A stretch of 64,000 nucleotides of DNA from CADEGL01 sp050180485 (GCA_050180485.1 JBFXED010000001.1:62001-126000), one strand, 5' to 3'; shown: positions 34,100-42,434, counted from the first letter of the stretch. A program made the numbers and translations. Notes: a model not told the origin generated them from the letters alone.

Positions 34100-36013
34100 A
34101 TGGTTGCCATCACCCTCCCCGACGGCAGCGTCCGCCGGTATGAGGGCGCCGTGACGGGCGCCAAGATCGCCGCCGACATCGGCCCCGGCCTCGCCAAGGC
34201 CGCGCTGGTCATGCGCGTCGACGGGGATTTGCGCGACCTCGCGCACGAGATCGAGAAGGACGCGCAGGTGCGCTTCCTGACCAGCAAGGATCCCGATGCG
34301 CTCGAGATCCTGCGGCACGACTGCGCCCATGTGTTGGCCGAGGCGGCGAAGGAGCTGTATCCCGATCTGCAGGTGACCATCGGGCCTGCGATCGAGGACG
34401 GTTTCTATTACGACTTCGCGCGCAAGACCCCGTTCACCCCGGACGATCTGGCCAAGCTCGAAGCGCGCATGCGCGAGATTGTCGATCGCAACGAATCGAT
34501 CCACCGCATGGTGTGGGAGCGCGACCGCGCGATCGAATATTTCAAGAGCATCGGCGAGCACTACAAGGCCGAGATCATCCAGGACCTGCCGCGCGACGAG
34601 GTGATCTCGATCTACCAGCAGGGCGAATTCATCGATTTGTGCCTGGGGCCGCATCTGCCGTCGACCGGCAAGCTCGGCAAGGCGTTCAAGCTGATGAAGA
34701 TCGCCGGCGCCTATTGGCGCGGCGATTCGCGCAACGAAATGCTCCAGCGCGTCTACGGAACCTGCTGGGCGTCGGATCAGCAGCTCAAGGAATACCTGCA
34801 CCGGCTGGAGGAGGCGGAGAGGCGCGACCATCGCCGCCTCGGCCGCGAGATGCACCTGTTCCACCTGCAGGAAGAGGCGGCGGGCAGCGTCTTCTGGCAT
34901 CCCAAGGGCTGGCAGCTTTACCGCACCGTCGAGGCCTATATGCGCCGGCGGCTGGAAGGCGGCGGCTATGTCGAGGTGAAGACCCCGCAGCTCGTTTCGC
35001 GCACCTTGTGGGAGGCGTCGGGCCATTGGGAGAAATTCGGCCAGCACATGTTCACGACCGCGGCGGAGGAAGAGCACGTCCTCGCGCTCAAGCCGATGAA
35101 CTGCCCGTGCCATGTGCAGATTTTCCGCCAGGGCTTGCGCAGCTATCGCGAGCTGCCGCTGCGCATGGCCGAGTTCGGCTCGTGCCACCGCAACGAGCCG
35201 TCGGGCGCCTTGCACGGCATCATGCGCGTGCGCGCCTTCACCCAGGACGACGCCCATATCTTCTGCACCGAGGACCAGATCACCGAGGAGACCAAGCGTT
35301 TCTGCGATCTGCTCTACGGCATCTATGCCGATTTCGGCTTCACCGACGTGATCGTGAAGTTCTCCGACCGGCCGGACGTGCGCGCGGGCAGCAACGAGAC
35401 TTGGGACAAGGCCGAGAACTCACTCAAGGCCGCCATCGAGGCCGCCGGCAAGTCCTACACGCTGAACCCGGGCGAGGGCGCGTTCTACGGCCCGAAGCTG
35501 GAGTTCGTGCTGCGCGACGCCATCGGCCGCGAATGGCAATGCGGCACCCTGCAGGTCGATTTCGTCCTGCCGGAACGGCTGAACGCGTCCTATGTGGCGG
35601 AAGACGGGGCCAAGCACCGGCCCGTCATGCTGCACCGCGCCATCCTGGGCTCGTTCGAGCGGTTCCTGGGCATCCTGATCGAGCACCATGCGGGGGCGCT
35701 CCCGGCCTGGCTCGCGCCGGTCCAGGTCGTGGTGGCCACCATTACCAACGATTCCGACGCCTATGCCCTGGAAGTGTCACAGCGCCTGAAGGACGCCGGG
35801 GTGCGGGCCGAGCTCGACATCCGGAACGAGAAGATCGGCTACAAGGTGCGCGAACACTCGCTCGCCAAGATCCCGGCCATCCTGGCCGTGGGCAAGAAAG
35901 AGGTCGAAAACCGCGCCGTGGCCTTGCGTGTTCTGGGCTCCAACAACCAGGAAGTCCTTGCGTTGGAGGAGGCCGTCAATAGACTGGCCGCTGCGGGGAA
36001 ACCTCCAGGCTGA
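34100..36013 (+). CDS. thrS: threonyl-tRNA synthetase
   Basis: Class II aminoacyl-tRNA synthetase, 637 aa, full length. Order: TGS domain (1-62), editing domain with HDCAHVLAEA, the catalytic core (motif 2 at CHRNEPSGALHG, zinc Cys in MNCPCHVQIF) and the anticodon-binding domain (from about residue 540). ATG 34100 begins the conserved MVAITLPDGS; an in-frame TTG at 34079 would add 7 residues. thrS-infC adjacency is the standard start of the translation operon. Confidence 0.98.
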   Translation: MVAITLPDGSVRRYEGAVTGAKIAADIGPGLAKAALVMRVDGDLRDLAHEIEKDAQVRFLTSKDPDALEILRHDCAHVLAEAAKELYPDLQVTIGPAIEDGFYYDFARKTPFTPDDLAKLEARMREIVDRNESIHRMVWERDRAIEYFKSIGEHYKAEIIQDLPRDEVISIYQQGEFIDLCLGPHLPSTGKLGKAFKLMKIAGAYWRGDSRNEMLQRVYGTCWASDQQLKEYLHRLEEAERRDHRRLGREMHLFHLQEEAAGSVFWHPKGWQLYRTVEAYMRRRLEGGGYVEVKTPQLVSRTLWEASGHWEKFGQHMFTTAAEEEHVLALKPMNCPCHVQIFRQGLRSYRELPLRMAEFGSCHRNEPSGALHGIMRVRAFTQDDAHIFCTEDQITEETKRFCDLLYGIYADFGFTDVIVKFSDRPDVRAGSNETWDKAENSLKAAIEAAGKSYTLNPGEGAFYGPKLEFVLRDAIGREWQCGTLQVDFVLPERLNASYVAEDGAKHRPVMLHRAILGSFERFLGILIEHHAGALPAWLAPVQVVVATITNDSDAYALEVSQRLKDAGVRAELDIRNEKIGYKVREHSLAKIPAILAVGKKEVENRAVALRVLGSNNQEVLALEEAVNRLAAAGKPPG

Positions 36014-36103
36014 CCAGCCGGGGACGGCGCCCATTGGGGCGCCGCGGCCCGCCACGCGCCTCGACGCCGCGACTTTAGCGCCGCAACGAAGGGAGAAGTT
36101 TTA

Positions 36104-36640
36104 ATAGCCAGGCCACCATTCAATTCTGCGCCCGTCCGCGATGGACCGCGCATCAACCATCAGATCAACTTTCCGAACGTCCGACTCGTCGACGAAACCG
36201 GTGAAAATGTAGGCGTCGTCCCGCGGGACGAGGCCATCCGCCGCGCCGAGGCCGTGGGCCTCGACCTCGTCGAGATCTCCGGCCAGTCCGATCCGCCCGT
36301 CTGCAAGATCCTGGACGTCGGCAAGTTCAAGTACGAAGCCCAGAAGAAGAAAAACGAAGCGCGCAAGAAGCAGAAGATCATCGAGATCAAAGAGATCAAG
36401 ATGCGCCCCAGCATCGACGATCACGATTACGACGTGAAGATGCGCGCGATGAAGAAGTTTCTCGGCGAAGGCGACAAGGTGAAGGTCACGCTGCGCTTCC
36501 GCGGCCGCGAGATGCTGCACGCCGATCTGGGCGTGAAGGTTCTCGACCGCGTGCGCGACGATCTGGCCCCCATCTCGAAGGTCGAATCGACCCCGCGCCT
36601 CGAGGGACGCCAGATGATCATGGTGATCGCGCCGAAGTAA
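36104..36640 (+). CDS. infC: translation initiation factor IF-3, with ATA start codon
   Basis: 178 aa. N-domain (RINHQINFPNVRLVDETG ... RAEAVGLDLVEIS), a lysine-rich linker helix, and C-domain (MRPSIDDHDYDVK ... RFRGREM). The family N-terminus ARPPFNSAPVRDGPRIN extends upstream of the first ATG (36254), which would remove most of the N-domain. The only plausible initiator is ATA at 36104, with GGGAG (36091-36095) 8 bases before it. IF-3 discriminates against such codons, which is the basis of its autoregulation through AUU in E. coli. Confidence 0.93.
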   Translation: MARPPFNSAPVRDGPRINHQINFPNVRLVDETGENVGVVPRDEAIRRAEAVGLDLVEISGQSDPPVCKILDVGKFKYEAQKKKNEARKKQKIIEIKEIKMRPSIDDHDYDVKMRAMKKFLGEGDKVKVTLRFRGREMLHADLGVKVLDRVRDDLAPISKVESTPRLEGRQMIMVIAPK

Positions 36641-36702
36641 GGCGCGGTCTTATGGGATGAATGCAGGCGCCGCGTTCCGCAAGGGATGCGGCGCTTTGCG
36701 TT

Positions 36703-37623
36703 TCACTTCGCCGCGAAGGGGCGATAGCCGTCGGGCGCGGGATGCTCGAACGGTCCCACTAGGTTGATGCGGATCAGCCCGGCCTTGATCAGGTCGAACA
36801 GCTCGACGCTGGCGCGCATACCCGCGCGCCACTCGCGCTGCAGCTTGACGTAGGCGCCCCCCTCGTCGCCGGGCGTCACCTTCCATTCGCCGTTCTGGCG
36901 CACATAGGCGAAACCCTTCTGCAGGTCCAAGGCCCAGCCCAGCGTGATCGGCCCCGTGTCCTTCTGGCCGCGGCGGATGTTGGTGGCGCGGAACACCGTG
37001 TCGTTCTGCGTCGAGTAATAGCCCGTGTGCAGCAGCACGTCGCCGCGCGCGGCGATGGCGTCGCGGTCGATCCAGATCTCGTAATAGAAGCGACCGGCGC
37101 GCTGGCCGGTGACGGAGAGAAGCCCATAGCCGTCATGCTGGGCCCGGAATTCGGGCGAGGGCGTCTCGGTGTGATGCCCGAACGGCGGCGGGCTCGCGGG
37201 TGCCGGCGGCAGGCCCGCCAGCTTGTCCGGCGCCTTGGCCTTGATCAGCGCGTCCAACTCGGCCACGCGGCCGAAGGTGAAGCGCGCGACGCAGGCCGTC
37301 TTCTTCTCGTCGGCCAGCGCGGTCGCGATCCATTTCTCCTGGTCGGTCTTCTGCACGTCGGGCAGGCCGCAGGTCTCGTCGCGCTGGTCGCGCCAATCCC
37401 ACTGGTCGGCCTCCAGGTTCGCGCGCTCCGATGCGTTCAAGACGCCGTCGCGCAGGATCGCGTATTCGGCGTCGATCCGCTTGGCCGCGGCGCGCAACTC
37501 GTCGGCCAGGCAGGTCTTGGCTTCCTCGCCGGTCGGGTTGGCGGAGCAGTCGGCCCAAGCGGGCGCGGCCAGCCCAAGGCACAAGGCGGCGGCCAGACCC
37601 GCCAACGCGGCTTTGATCGTCAT
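36703..37623 (-). CDS. secreted protein with LprI-like and SPRY-like regions, function unknown
   Basis: 306 aa. The signal peptide is about residues 1-24 (ALAGLAAALCLGLAAPAWA). The next ~100 residues, with Cys at CSANPTGEEAKTCLADELR, CGLP and CVARF and the W-rich DQWDWRDQRDETC, look like the LprI/DUF1311 lysozyme-inhibitor-like domain. The C-terminal half (about 155-300; GYGLLSVTGQRAG, YYEIWIDRD, GWALDLQKGFAYV) resembles a SPRY/B30.2-like beta-sandwich. I know of no described protein with this pairing. ATG 37623 is chosen over a GTG 15 bases upstream. It is transcribed in the same direction as the ars genes, 66 bases beyond the MFS stop side. Confidence 0.65.
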   Translation of the reverse strand: MTIKAALAGLAAALCLGLAAPAWADCSANPTGEEAKTCLADELRAAAKRIDAEYAILRDGVLNASERANLEADQWDWRDQRDETCGLPDVQKTDQEKWIATALADEKKTACVARFTFGRVAELDALIKAKAPDKLAGLPPAPASPPPFGHHTETPSPEFRAQHDGYGLLSVTGQRAGRFYYEIWIDRDAIAARGDVLLHTGYYSTQNDTVFRATNIRRGQKDTGPITLGWALDLQKGFAYVRQNGEWKVTPGDEGGAYVKLQREWRAGMRASVELFDLIKAGLIRINLVGPFEHPAPDGYRPFAAK

Positions 37624-37689
37624 TTGGAATGTCCCCACGCGAGAAAACCCATCATACAGGCGCGGCGCGGCGTTTGCCGAGTTTCCGCG

Positions 37690-38865
37690 TTAGCCGCTGT
37701 ATCGGGCAGGGGCGGCGCGCAGGCTGAGCATGGCGGCGAAGCCGATCAGGCACAGGGCGCTCGATGCCACGAGCGCGTATTCGCCGTAGCGTTCGAACAG
37801 AACGGCGAAGGCGAAGGGCGCGATGGCCTGGCTGACGCGCGACGGCATGGCGAGAAAGCCTTGGCGGCGCCCATAGCCGCCGTGTCCGAAGATCACGAGC
37901 GGCAAGGTCCCCTTCGCGATCGTCATCACGCCGTTGCCCGCGCCGTGCAGCAGCGCGAAGAAATAGGCGGCGGGCACGCCGAAGCCGAGGAACGCCAACG
38001 CGCCGACCGGATGGGTCACCGACGCGATGCGGGCCGAAAGCAGCGGATGAATCCGCTGCAGCAGCGTGAACTCCAAGATTCGCGCCGCCACCTGGGCGGG
38101 ACCGACGAGCGCCGCCGCCGTGATCGCCATCGTGCGCGACGCACCCGCCTTCTCCAGCAAGGCCGGCAGGTGCGCGGCCATGGCCGTGCTGACGAACCAG
38201 GTGATGGCGAAGGACGTGGCCATCAGCAGCATCGGCCGATTGAATAGCGACGCTTCGCTGTCCACGCTTGCCTTGGGTGGTGGCGTGTCGCGCGGCGCGG
38301 CCGCCGGGATCGAGAACCGGTTGAGCGGAAGCCCCAGGAACAGATGCGCGGCCGCCCAGACATAGCAGGTGGCGCGCCAGCCGATTTCGGCGTCGAGATA
38401 GGCCGAGATGGGCCAGCAGATGGTGCTGGCGAAACCGGCCAACAGCGTGATCCCCGTGATCGCGCCGCGCGCGTTCTCGCGGTAGATGGATGCGAGCGCG
38501 GCGAAGGCCGCTTCGTAAAGGCCGATTCCCATTCCCATGCCGATCAGCAGCCATCCGGCGGCGAGAACGGCGAAGCTGCCGGACGCGGCCATCAAGGTCA
38601 GTCCCGCTGCGAAGGTCAGGCTGGAGACAGTGAGAACATCGCGGCCGCCGAAGCGGTCGATGCGGCGCCCTGCCGCGGGGCCGACCAGGGCGGACAGCAG
38701 CAAGGATGCGGAAAACGCGCCGAAGACCCAATCGGATGAGACCGCGTATTCGCGGGCCATGGGCGCGGCCAGGATCGCCGGCAGATAATAGGTCGATCCC
38801 CAGGCCAGGGTTTGCGCCGTGCCGAGGGCCAGCACAATGCCCACGCGGCCGCCCGGAATCCGCAT
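37690..38865 (-). CDS. MFS transporter at the end of the ars operon
   Basis: 391 aa with 12 predicted membrane segments and the MFS loop RRIDRFGGRD between helices 2 and 3. It is 6 bases downstream of the aquaporin gene in the arsR operon, so it is the likely metalloid exporter here. ArsK- and ArsJ-like MFS pumps occupy similar positions in other ars operons; no GAPDH partner is present, which argues against ArsJ. The substrate is inferred from context only. Confidence 0.75.
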   Translation of the reverse strand: MRIPGGRVGIVLALGTAQTLAWGSTYYLPAILAAPMAREYAVSSDWVFGAFSASLLLSALVGPAAGRRIDRFGGRDVLTVSSLTFAAGLTLMAASGSFAVLAAGWLLIGMGMGIGLYEAAFAALASIYRENARGAITGITLLAGFASTICWPISAYLDAEIGWRATCYVWAAAHLFLGLPLNRFSIPAAAPRDTPPPKASVDSEASLFNRPMLLMATSFAITWFVSTAMAAHLPALLEKAGASRTMAITAAALVGPAQVAARILEFTLLQRIHPLLSARIASVTHPVGALAFLGFGVPAAYFFALLHGAGNGVMTIAKGTLPLVIFGHGGYGRRQGFLAMPSRVSQAIAPFAFAVLFERYGEYALVASSALCLIGFAAMLSLRAAPARYSG

Positions 38866-38871
38866 GCGGCG

Positions 38872-39582
38872 CTAGGTCCGTTCCGAGATGGGCGCTTCCT
38901 GTGCCATGGCGCGATCATTCCGCACCGGCATCAACCAAGTAAAGAGGACGGTTGCCGCGGCCGCGCCGAGCAGCTCGGCCGCGATGAAGCCCGGCGCATC
39001 GGCGAGGCGAATCCCCGCGAAGCTGTCGGTCAGCGCGCGCGCCACGGTGACGGCGGGATTGGCGAACGAGGTCGAGGCGGTGAACCAATAGGCCGCCGCG
39101 ATATAGGCCGCCACCGCATAGGGAACGGAATGCGCGCGTTTCAGCGAGCAGGACCAGATCACGGCGATCAGGCCGAAGGTGGCGACGAACTCGCTCAAGG
39201 CTTGGGCCAATCCCTCGCGCGGCTTCTGCGACAGTTGCCACAAGGGTTCGGCGAACATGGCATGGGCGACCCACACGCCCGCGATGGCGCCGGAGAATTG
39301 CGCGGCGATATAGGCGGGCACGTCGCGCCAGCTTGCGTCACCACGCAACGCGAGCGTCAACGTGACGGCGGGATTGAAATGGGCGCCCGAGACCGGTCCG
39401 AAGGTGAGGATCAGCGCGATGAGGGCGGCGGCCGTCGCCACCGTATTGGCCAGCAAGGCCAATCCCACGCTGCCGCCCGACAGGCGCTCGGCCATGATGC
39501 CCGAGCCGACCACGGCGGCGAGGAGCAACGCGGTGCCCAACCCCTCCGCGACGATCCGACGCGACCGCGTAGCCCCTTCCAC
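38872..39582 (-). CDS. MIP/aquaglyceroporin family channel (AqpS-like)
   Basis: 236 aa, six membrane helices, two pore motifs: HFNPAVTL (about residue 70) and FANPAVTVAR (about 185). In Sinorhizobium meliloti the AqpS channel replaces ArsB in an ars operon and lets arsenite leave the cell after ArsC reduction; the arrangement here (ArsC gene 4 bases upstream) fits that model. The start is GTG. Water or glycerol transport cannot be excluded by sequence. Confidence 0.85.
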   Translation of the reverse strand: MEGATRSRRIVAEGLGTALLLAAVVGSGIMAERLSGGSVGLALLANTVATAAALIALILTFGPVSGAHFNPAVTLTLALRGDASWRDVPAYIAAQFSGAIAGVWVAHAMFAEPLWQLSQKPREGLAQALSEFVATFGLIAVIWSCSLKRAHSVPYAVAAYIAAAYWFTASTSFANPAVTVARALTDSFAGIRLADAPGFIAAELLGAAAATVLFTWLMPVRNDRAMAQEAPISERT

Positions 39583-39586
39583 GGGA

Positions 39587-40102
39587 TCAGGCGTTTTCGT
39601 TGGCCGGCGTCAGCGTGCCGATCCGGTCGACTTCCTTTTTCAAGGCGATCTGATCCAGCGCGGAAACGCGCAAGGAGACGAAAATCTTCAGACGATTATC
39701 TAGCTCCCGGAACGCACGGCGGAAGGCCTCGCGCTTCTGCAACTCGGTGCCTTCGACCGCGGCCGGATCTTCCATGCCCCAATGGGCGCTCATGGGTTGA
39801 CCCGGCCACATCGGGCACGGCTCCGCCGCCGCTTGGTCGCAAACGGTGAAGACGAAATCCATTCGCGGCGCGCCAGGTTTCGCGAACTCGTCCCAGCTTT
39901 TGCTCCGCAAGCCCTCTGTCGGCAGACCCAGCCGCCCGATCAGTTCCAGGGCATAGGGATTGGGCTGGGATTTCGGAAAGCTGCCCGCGCTGTATGCCTT
40001 GAAGCGGCCTTTGCCCAAATGGTTGAGCAGCGCCTCGGCCATGATGCTGCGCGCCGAGTTGCCGGTGCAAAGAAAGAGGACGTTATAGCTACGCTCGGTC
40101 AT
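39587..40102 (-). CDS. arsC: arsenate reductase, thioredoxin-coupled LMW-phosphatase type
   Basis: 171 aa of the low-molecular-weight phosphatase fold. The P-loop is C12-TGNSAR, and Cys88 (FTVCDQ) and Cys96 (EPCP) supply the disulfide cascade of the Staphylococcus pI258 type, which is reduced by thioredoxin. It converts arsenate to arsenite. A ~35-residue C-terminal extension (about 135-171) is seen in alphaproteobacterial homologues. Third gene of the ars operon. Confidence 0.93.
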   Translation of the reverse strand: MTERSYNVLFLCTGNSARSIMAEALLNHLGKGRFKAYSAGSFPKSQPNPYALELIGRLGLPTEGLRSKSWDEFAKPGAPRMDFVFTVCDQAAAEPCPMWPGQPMSAHWGMEDPAAVEGTELQKREAFRRAFRELDNRLKIFVSLRVSALDQIALKKEVDRIGTLTPANENA

Positions 40103-40111
40103 GGTACGGCC

Positions 40112-40561
40112 TCACAAAGCGGGGCGTGCACAGCAGGCGGTCTTGTCCGGCTCGGCCTTGGCCAGCACGGGCGCGATGCCACGGTCCTCGCCGTAGGTGG
40201 TGGCCTCGCCGAAGGTGAAGAAGGTTTCCCAGGCCACGCCCTGCGGGTCGGCGACCCAGGTCTTGTCCGACTTGGCGTAGCAGCAACTGGCTTCGCTTTG
40301 CTGCAGAAGCTCCTGTCCCGCGTGCGCCAAGCGTCCGCTGACCTCGCCCAATTCGTCGGTGCCGTCCACTTGGATGCCCAGGTGATCCACGCCCGGCGTC
40401 TTCGCGACGGTCGAGATGGCGAAATTCACGCGCGGATCGTCGAGCATCCATTTCGCGTAGTCGGGTTTCACCACCGTGGGCTTTGCACCGAACATCGTCG
40501 CGTAGAAACGGATGGATTGGTCCAGGTCGCGGACCGTCACGTGGACATGAAAGCGCTTCAT
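40112..40561 (-). CDS. arsI: ArsI/CadI family C-As lyase (VOC fold)
   Basis: 149 aa, two glyoxalase-like beta-alpha-beta-beta-beta modules. Fe(II) ligands expected for ArsI are seen as His5, His60 (VDHLGIQV) and Glu112 (VAWETFF). The vicinal thiols Cys93-Cys94 (SCCYAKSDKTW) match the trivalent organoarsenical-binding pair of ArsI. ArsI breaks the carbon-arsenic bond of trivalent methyl- and aryl-arsenicals. A further CC pair lies near the C-terminus. The start overlaps the arsR stop (TGATG). Confidence 0.93.
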   Translation of the reverse strand: MKRFHVHVTVRDLDQSIRFYATMFGAKPTVVKPDYAKWMLDDPRVNFAISTVAKTPGVDHLGIQVDGTDELGEVSGRLAHAGQELLQQSEASCCYAKSDKTWVADPQGVAWETFFTFGEATTYGEDRGIAPVLAKAEPDKTACCARPAL

Positions 40562-40914
40562 CAGGCTCTCCTTTTTTGGCGGGCGGGGGCGCAATCGGCG
40601 GACTGGCTTCCGACGCCGCACAACTCGGGGCGGCCTTGGCAGCAGTCCTGCATCAGGAACGTCATCAACGCATTCATGCCGGTGAAATTGACGCGGTAGA
40701 TCACCGAGCGTCCGCTTCGCTCGCCCCGCACCAGACCGGCCTGGCTCAAGATGGCCAGATGGGCGGACATGGTGTTGGGCGGAACGGAAAGCGCGTTCGC
40801 GATCTCGCCCGCCGGCATGCCCTGGGGCCCGCGCCGCACGAGCAGGCGGAACACGTCCAGGCGGCTGCGTTGGGCCAGGGCGGAAAGCGCGTCGACGGCA
40901 TGATTGATTTCCAT
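40561..40914 (-). CDS. arsR: ArsR-family arsenic-responsive repressor
   Basis: 117 aa winged helix (recognition region PPNTMSAHLAILSQAGLV, wing RSGRSVIYRV). It lacks the ELCVCDL metal site of plasmid ArsR; instead Cys91, Cys92 and Cys99 near the C-terminus (QDCCQGRPELCG) resemble the three-Cys arsenite site of Acidithiobacillus ferrooxidans ArsR. First gene of arsR-arsI-arsC-aqp-MFS. An AT-rich palindrome covers its own start codon, so it should autoregulate and also affect the divergent arsN2-like gene. Confidence 0.94.
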   Translation of the reverse strand: MEINHAVDALSALAQRSRLDVFRLLVRRGPQGMPAGEIANALSVPPNTMSAHLAILSQAGLVRGERSGRSVIYRVNFTGMNALMTFLMQDCCQGRPELCGVGSQSADCAPARQKRRA

Positions 40915-40936
40915 ATTTCCAGAAATATGGAAATAT
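40911..40936. promoter_or_regulatory. probable ArsR operator (nested palindromes)
   Basis: Two overlapping perfect inverted repeats: CCATATTT-CCAG-AAATATGG (40911-40930) and ATATTTCC-(8)-GGAAATAT (40913-40936). The first three bases of the arsR message lie inside the palindrome. This is an AT island in GC-rich DNA between divergent arsR and the acetyltransferase gene. Confidence 0.7.
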
Positions 40937-40979
40937 TAATCAAGAGTCAAGCGCCGGCGATTTCGTGGAGAATGGGCCC

Positions 40980-41408
40980 ATGCGGATGATCGAACTGACG
41001 GGCACGGAAGAATTGGCGCGCGCGCTGCGGGCGGCCGGGTTGCCGACGGAAGATTTGGGCCGTCCGGGCCAGGTGTTTTGGCGCTTCTCGGAGGACGAAG
41101 GGCGGGGACTCGGCTTTGCGGGCTTGGAAGGCGAAGGGCCTGACCGCCTGCTGCGTTCGGTCGTCATCGACCCGGCCGCGCGCGGGCGCGGCCATGGGCG
41201 CGCTTTGGTGGACGCGATCGCCCGCGAAGCGGCGTCGTGCGGCGTTGCAAACCTATGGTTGCTGACGCTCGATGCTGCGCCGTTTTTCGCGAAGGCCGGG
41301 TTCGTTCCGGTGGCCCGCGACTTAGCGCCCGCGGGCATCGCGGCGAGTGCCGAGTTCAAGTCGCTCTGCCCGGCATCGGCGGTCTGCATGCGGCGGCGTG
41401 TGAGTTAG
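40980..41408 (+). CDS. arsN2: ArsN2-type GNAT acetyltransferase
   Basis: 142 aa GNAT fold. The acetyl-CoA loop is ARGRGHGRALV, preceded by RSVVIDPAARG. The C-terminal EFKSLCPASAVCM matches the ArsN2 family, which occurs in ars operons. ArsN1 relatives acetylate arsinothricin; the ArsN2 substrate is not firmly known to me. ATG 40980 has GGAG 9 bases upstream; an in-frame GTG occurs at 40965. Divergent from arsR with a 65-base gap that holds the operator, so co-regulation is likely. Confidence 0.88.
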   Translation: MRMIELTGTEELARALRAAGLPTEDLGRPGQVFWRFSEDEGRGLGFAGLEGEGPDRLLRSVVIDPAARGRGHGRALVDAIAREAASCGVANLWLLTLDAAPFFAKAGFVPVARDLAPAGIAASAEFKSLCPASAVCMRRRVS

Positions 41409-41483
41409 ACGCCAACCTCACGCTTCAAGGCTTGCGTTCGCCGGAACGCGGTTCGACACTTGCCGTGCCGGGATAATGCCGCG

Positions 41484-42362
41484 ATGAGGCCGTCCATGCT
41501 CGACCAAAGCCAGATCGACCAGTTCCACCGGGATGGGTTCGTGGTTGCCGCAAACGCTGTCACCCCGGCGCAGCTTGCGTCGCTCAACCGCCGCTTGGCG
41601 GGTTGGGTCGATGAAAGCCGCAGCCACACGAAACCCTTTGGAACGCCGTGCGTCGACGGGCGGGCGCGCTTCGACATGGGCGAGGAGCATACGGCCAAGC
41701 GGCCCGCGCTGCGCCGCGTCAACTGCCCGTCCGACATCGCCCCGGAGTACGAGTCGGTCATGCGCGATTCGGCGATGGTCGACATGGTGGCCGCGCTGAT
41801 CGGTGCCAACCTCAAGTTCCTTCACTGCAAGATCAACCTGAAGCTGCCGGGCTCGAACACCGAGGTCGGCTATCACCAAGATTTCGCCTATGTGCCGCAC
41901 TCGAACGCGGACGTGGTGACGGCGCTTCTGATGCTCGACGACGTAACGGAGGAGAACGGCGCCTTGACCGTGGTGCCGGGCTCGCACACGGGGCCGATGC
42001 ACACGCTCTATCACGGCGGCCGTTTCACGGGTTCGGTCGGCGACGACATCGTGGCGGACGCCAGGCGGCGTGCCGTACCCGCGATCGGCAAGGCCGGCAG
42101 CGTCTGCCTGATGCATGCGCGGTTGCTGCATGGCTCGGCGGTCAACCGCTCTTCCCGCTCGCGCAACCTCTATATCTGCATCTACACGGCGGCCGATGCC
42201 GCGCCGCTCTGCCGCAACTCCTTGCCCAACACGCATGAAGGTCTGATCGTGCGCGGCGAGGCCAGCCGGATCGTCCGTTGCGACGTCGACCGGGTGGAGT
42301 TGCCCATCATCACCAGCGCGGCGTCGTTCTTCGCGACCCAAGGGCAGCGCTCGGCGGGGTAG
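41484..42362 (+). CDS. phytanoyl-CoA dioxygenase (PhyH) family oxygenase
   Basis: 292 aa Fe(II)/2-oxoglutarate-dependent oxygenase. The iron triad is H-x-D in GYHQDFAYV plus a distal His in ARLLHGSAVN; the Arg in NRSSRSRNLY is the expected 2-oxoglutarate anchor. The substrate is unknown. It lies 75 bases after the ArsN2-type gene, same strand, and just before the rpmI promoter. It may be part of the arsenic island or an independent gene. Start at 41484 or at the next ATG, 41496. Confidence 0.85.
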   Translation: MRPSMLDQSQIDQFHRDGFVVAANAVTPAQLASLNRRLAGWVDESRSHTKPFGTPCVDGRARFDMGEEHTAKRPALRRVNCPSDIAPEYESVMRDSAMVDMVAALIGANLKFLHCKINLKLPGSNTEVGYHQDFAYVPHSNADVVTALLMLDDVTEENGALTVVPGSHTGPMHTLYHGGRFTGSVGDDIVADARRRAVPAIGKAGSVCLMHARLLHGSAVNRSSRSRNLYICIYTAADAAPLCRNSLPNTHEGLIVRGEASRIVRCDVDRVELPIITSAASFFATQGQRSAG

Positions 42363-42381
42363 GGGCCGGTCCGGCCCGCCC

Positions 42382-42410
42382 TTGCGCTTCAAGGGCTTGG
42401 CCGGTATAAC
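42382..42410 (+). promoter_or_regulatory. candidate promoter of rpmI-rplT-pheS-pheT
   Basis: TTGCGC (42382-42387), 17-base spacer, TATAAC (42405-42410). It would give the ribosomal-protein/phe genes their own promoter, needed because they are separated from thrS-infC. Confidence 0.5.
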
Positions 42411-42434
42411 GCGCGCCTCCTTCGAGCGGCACGG

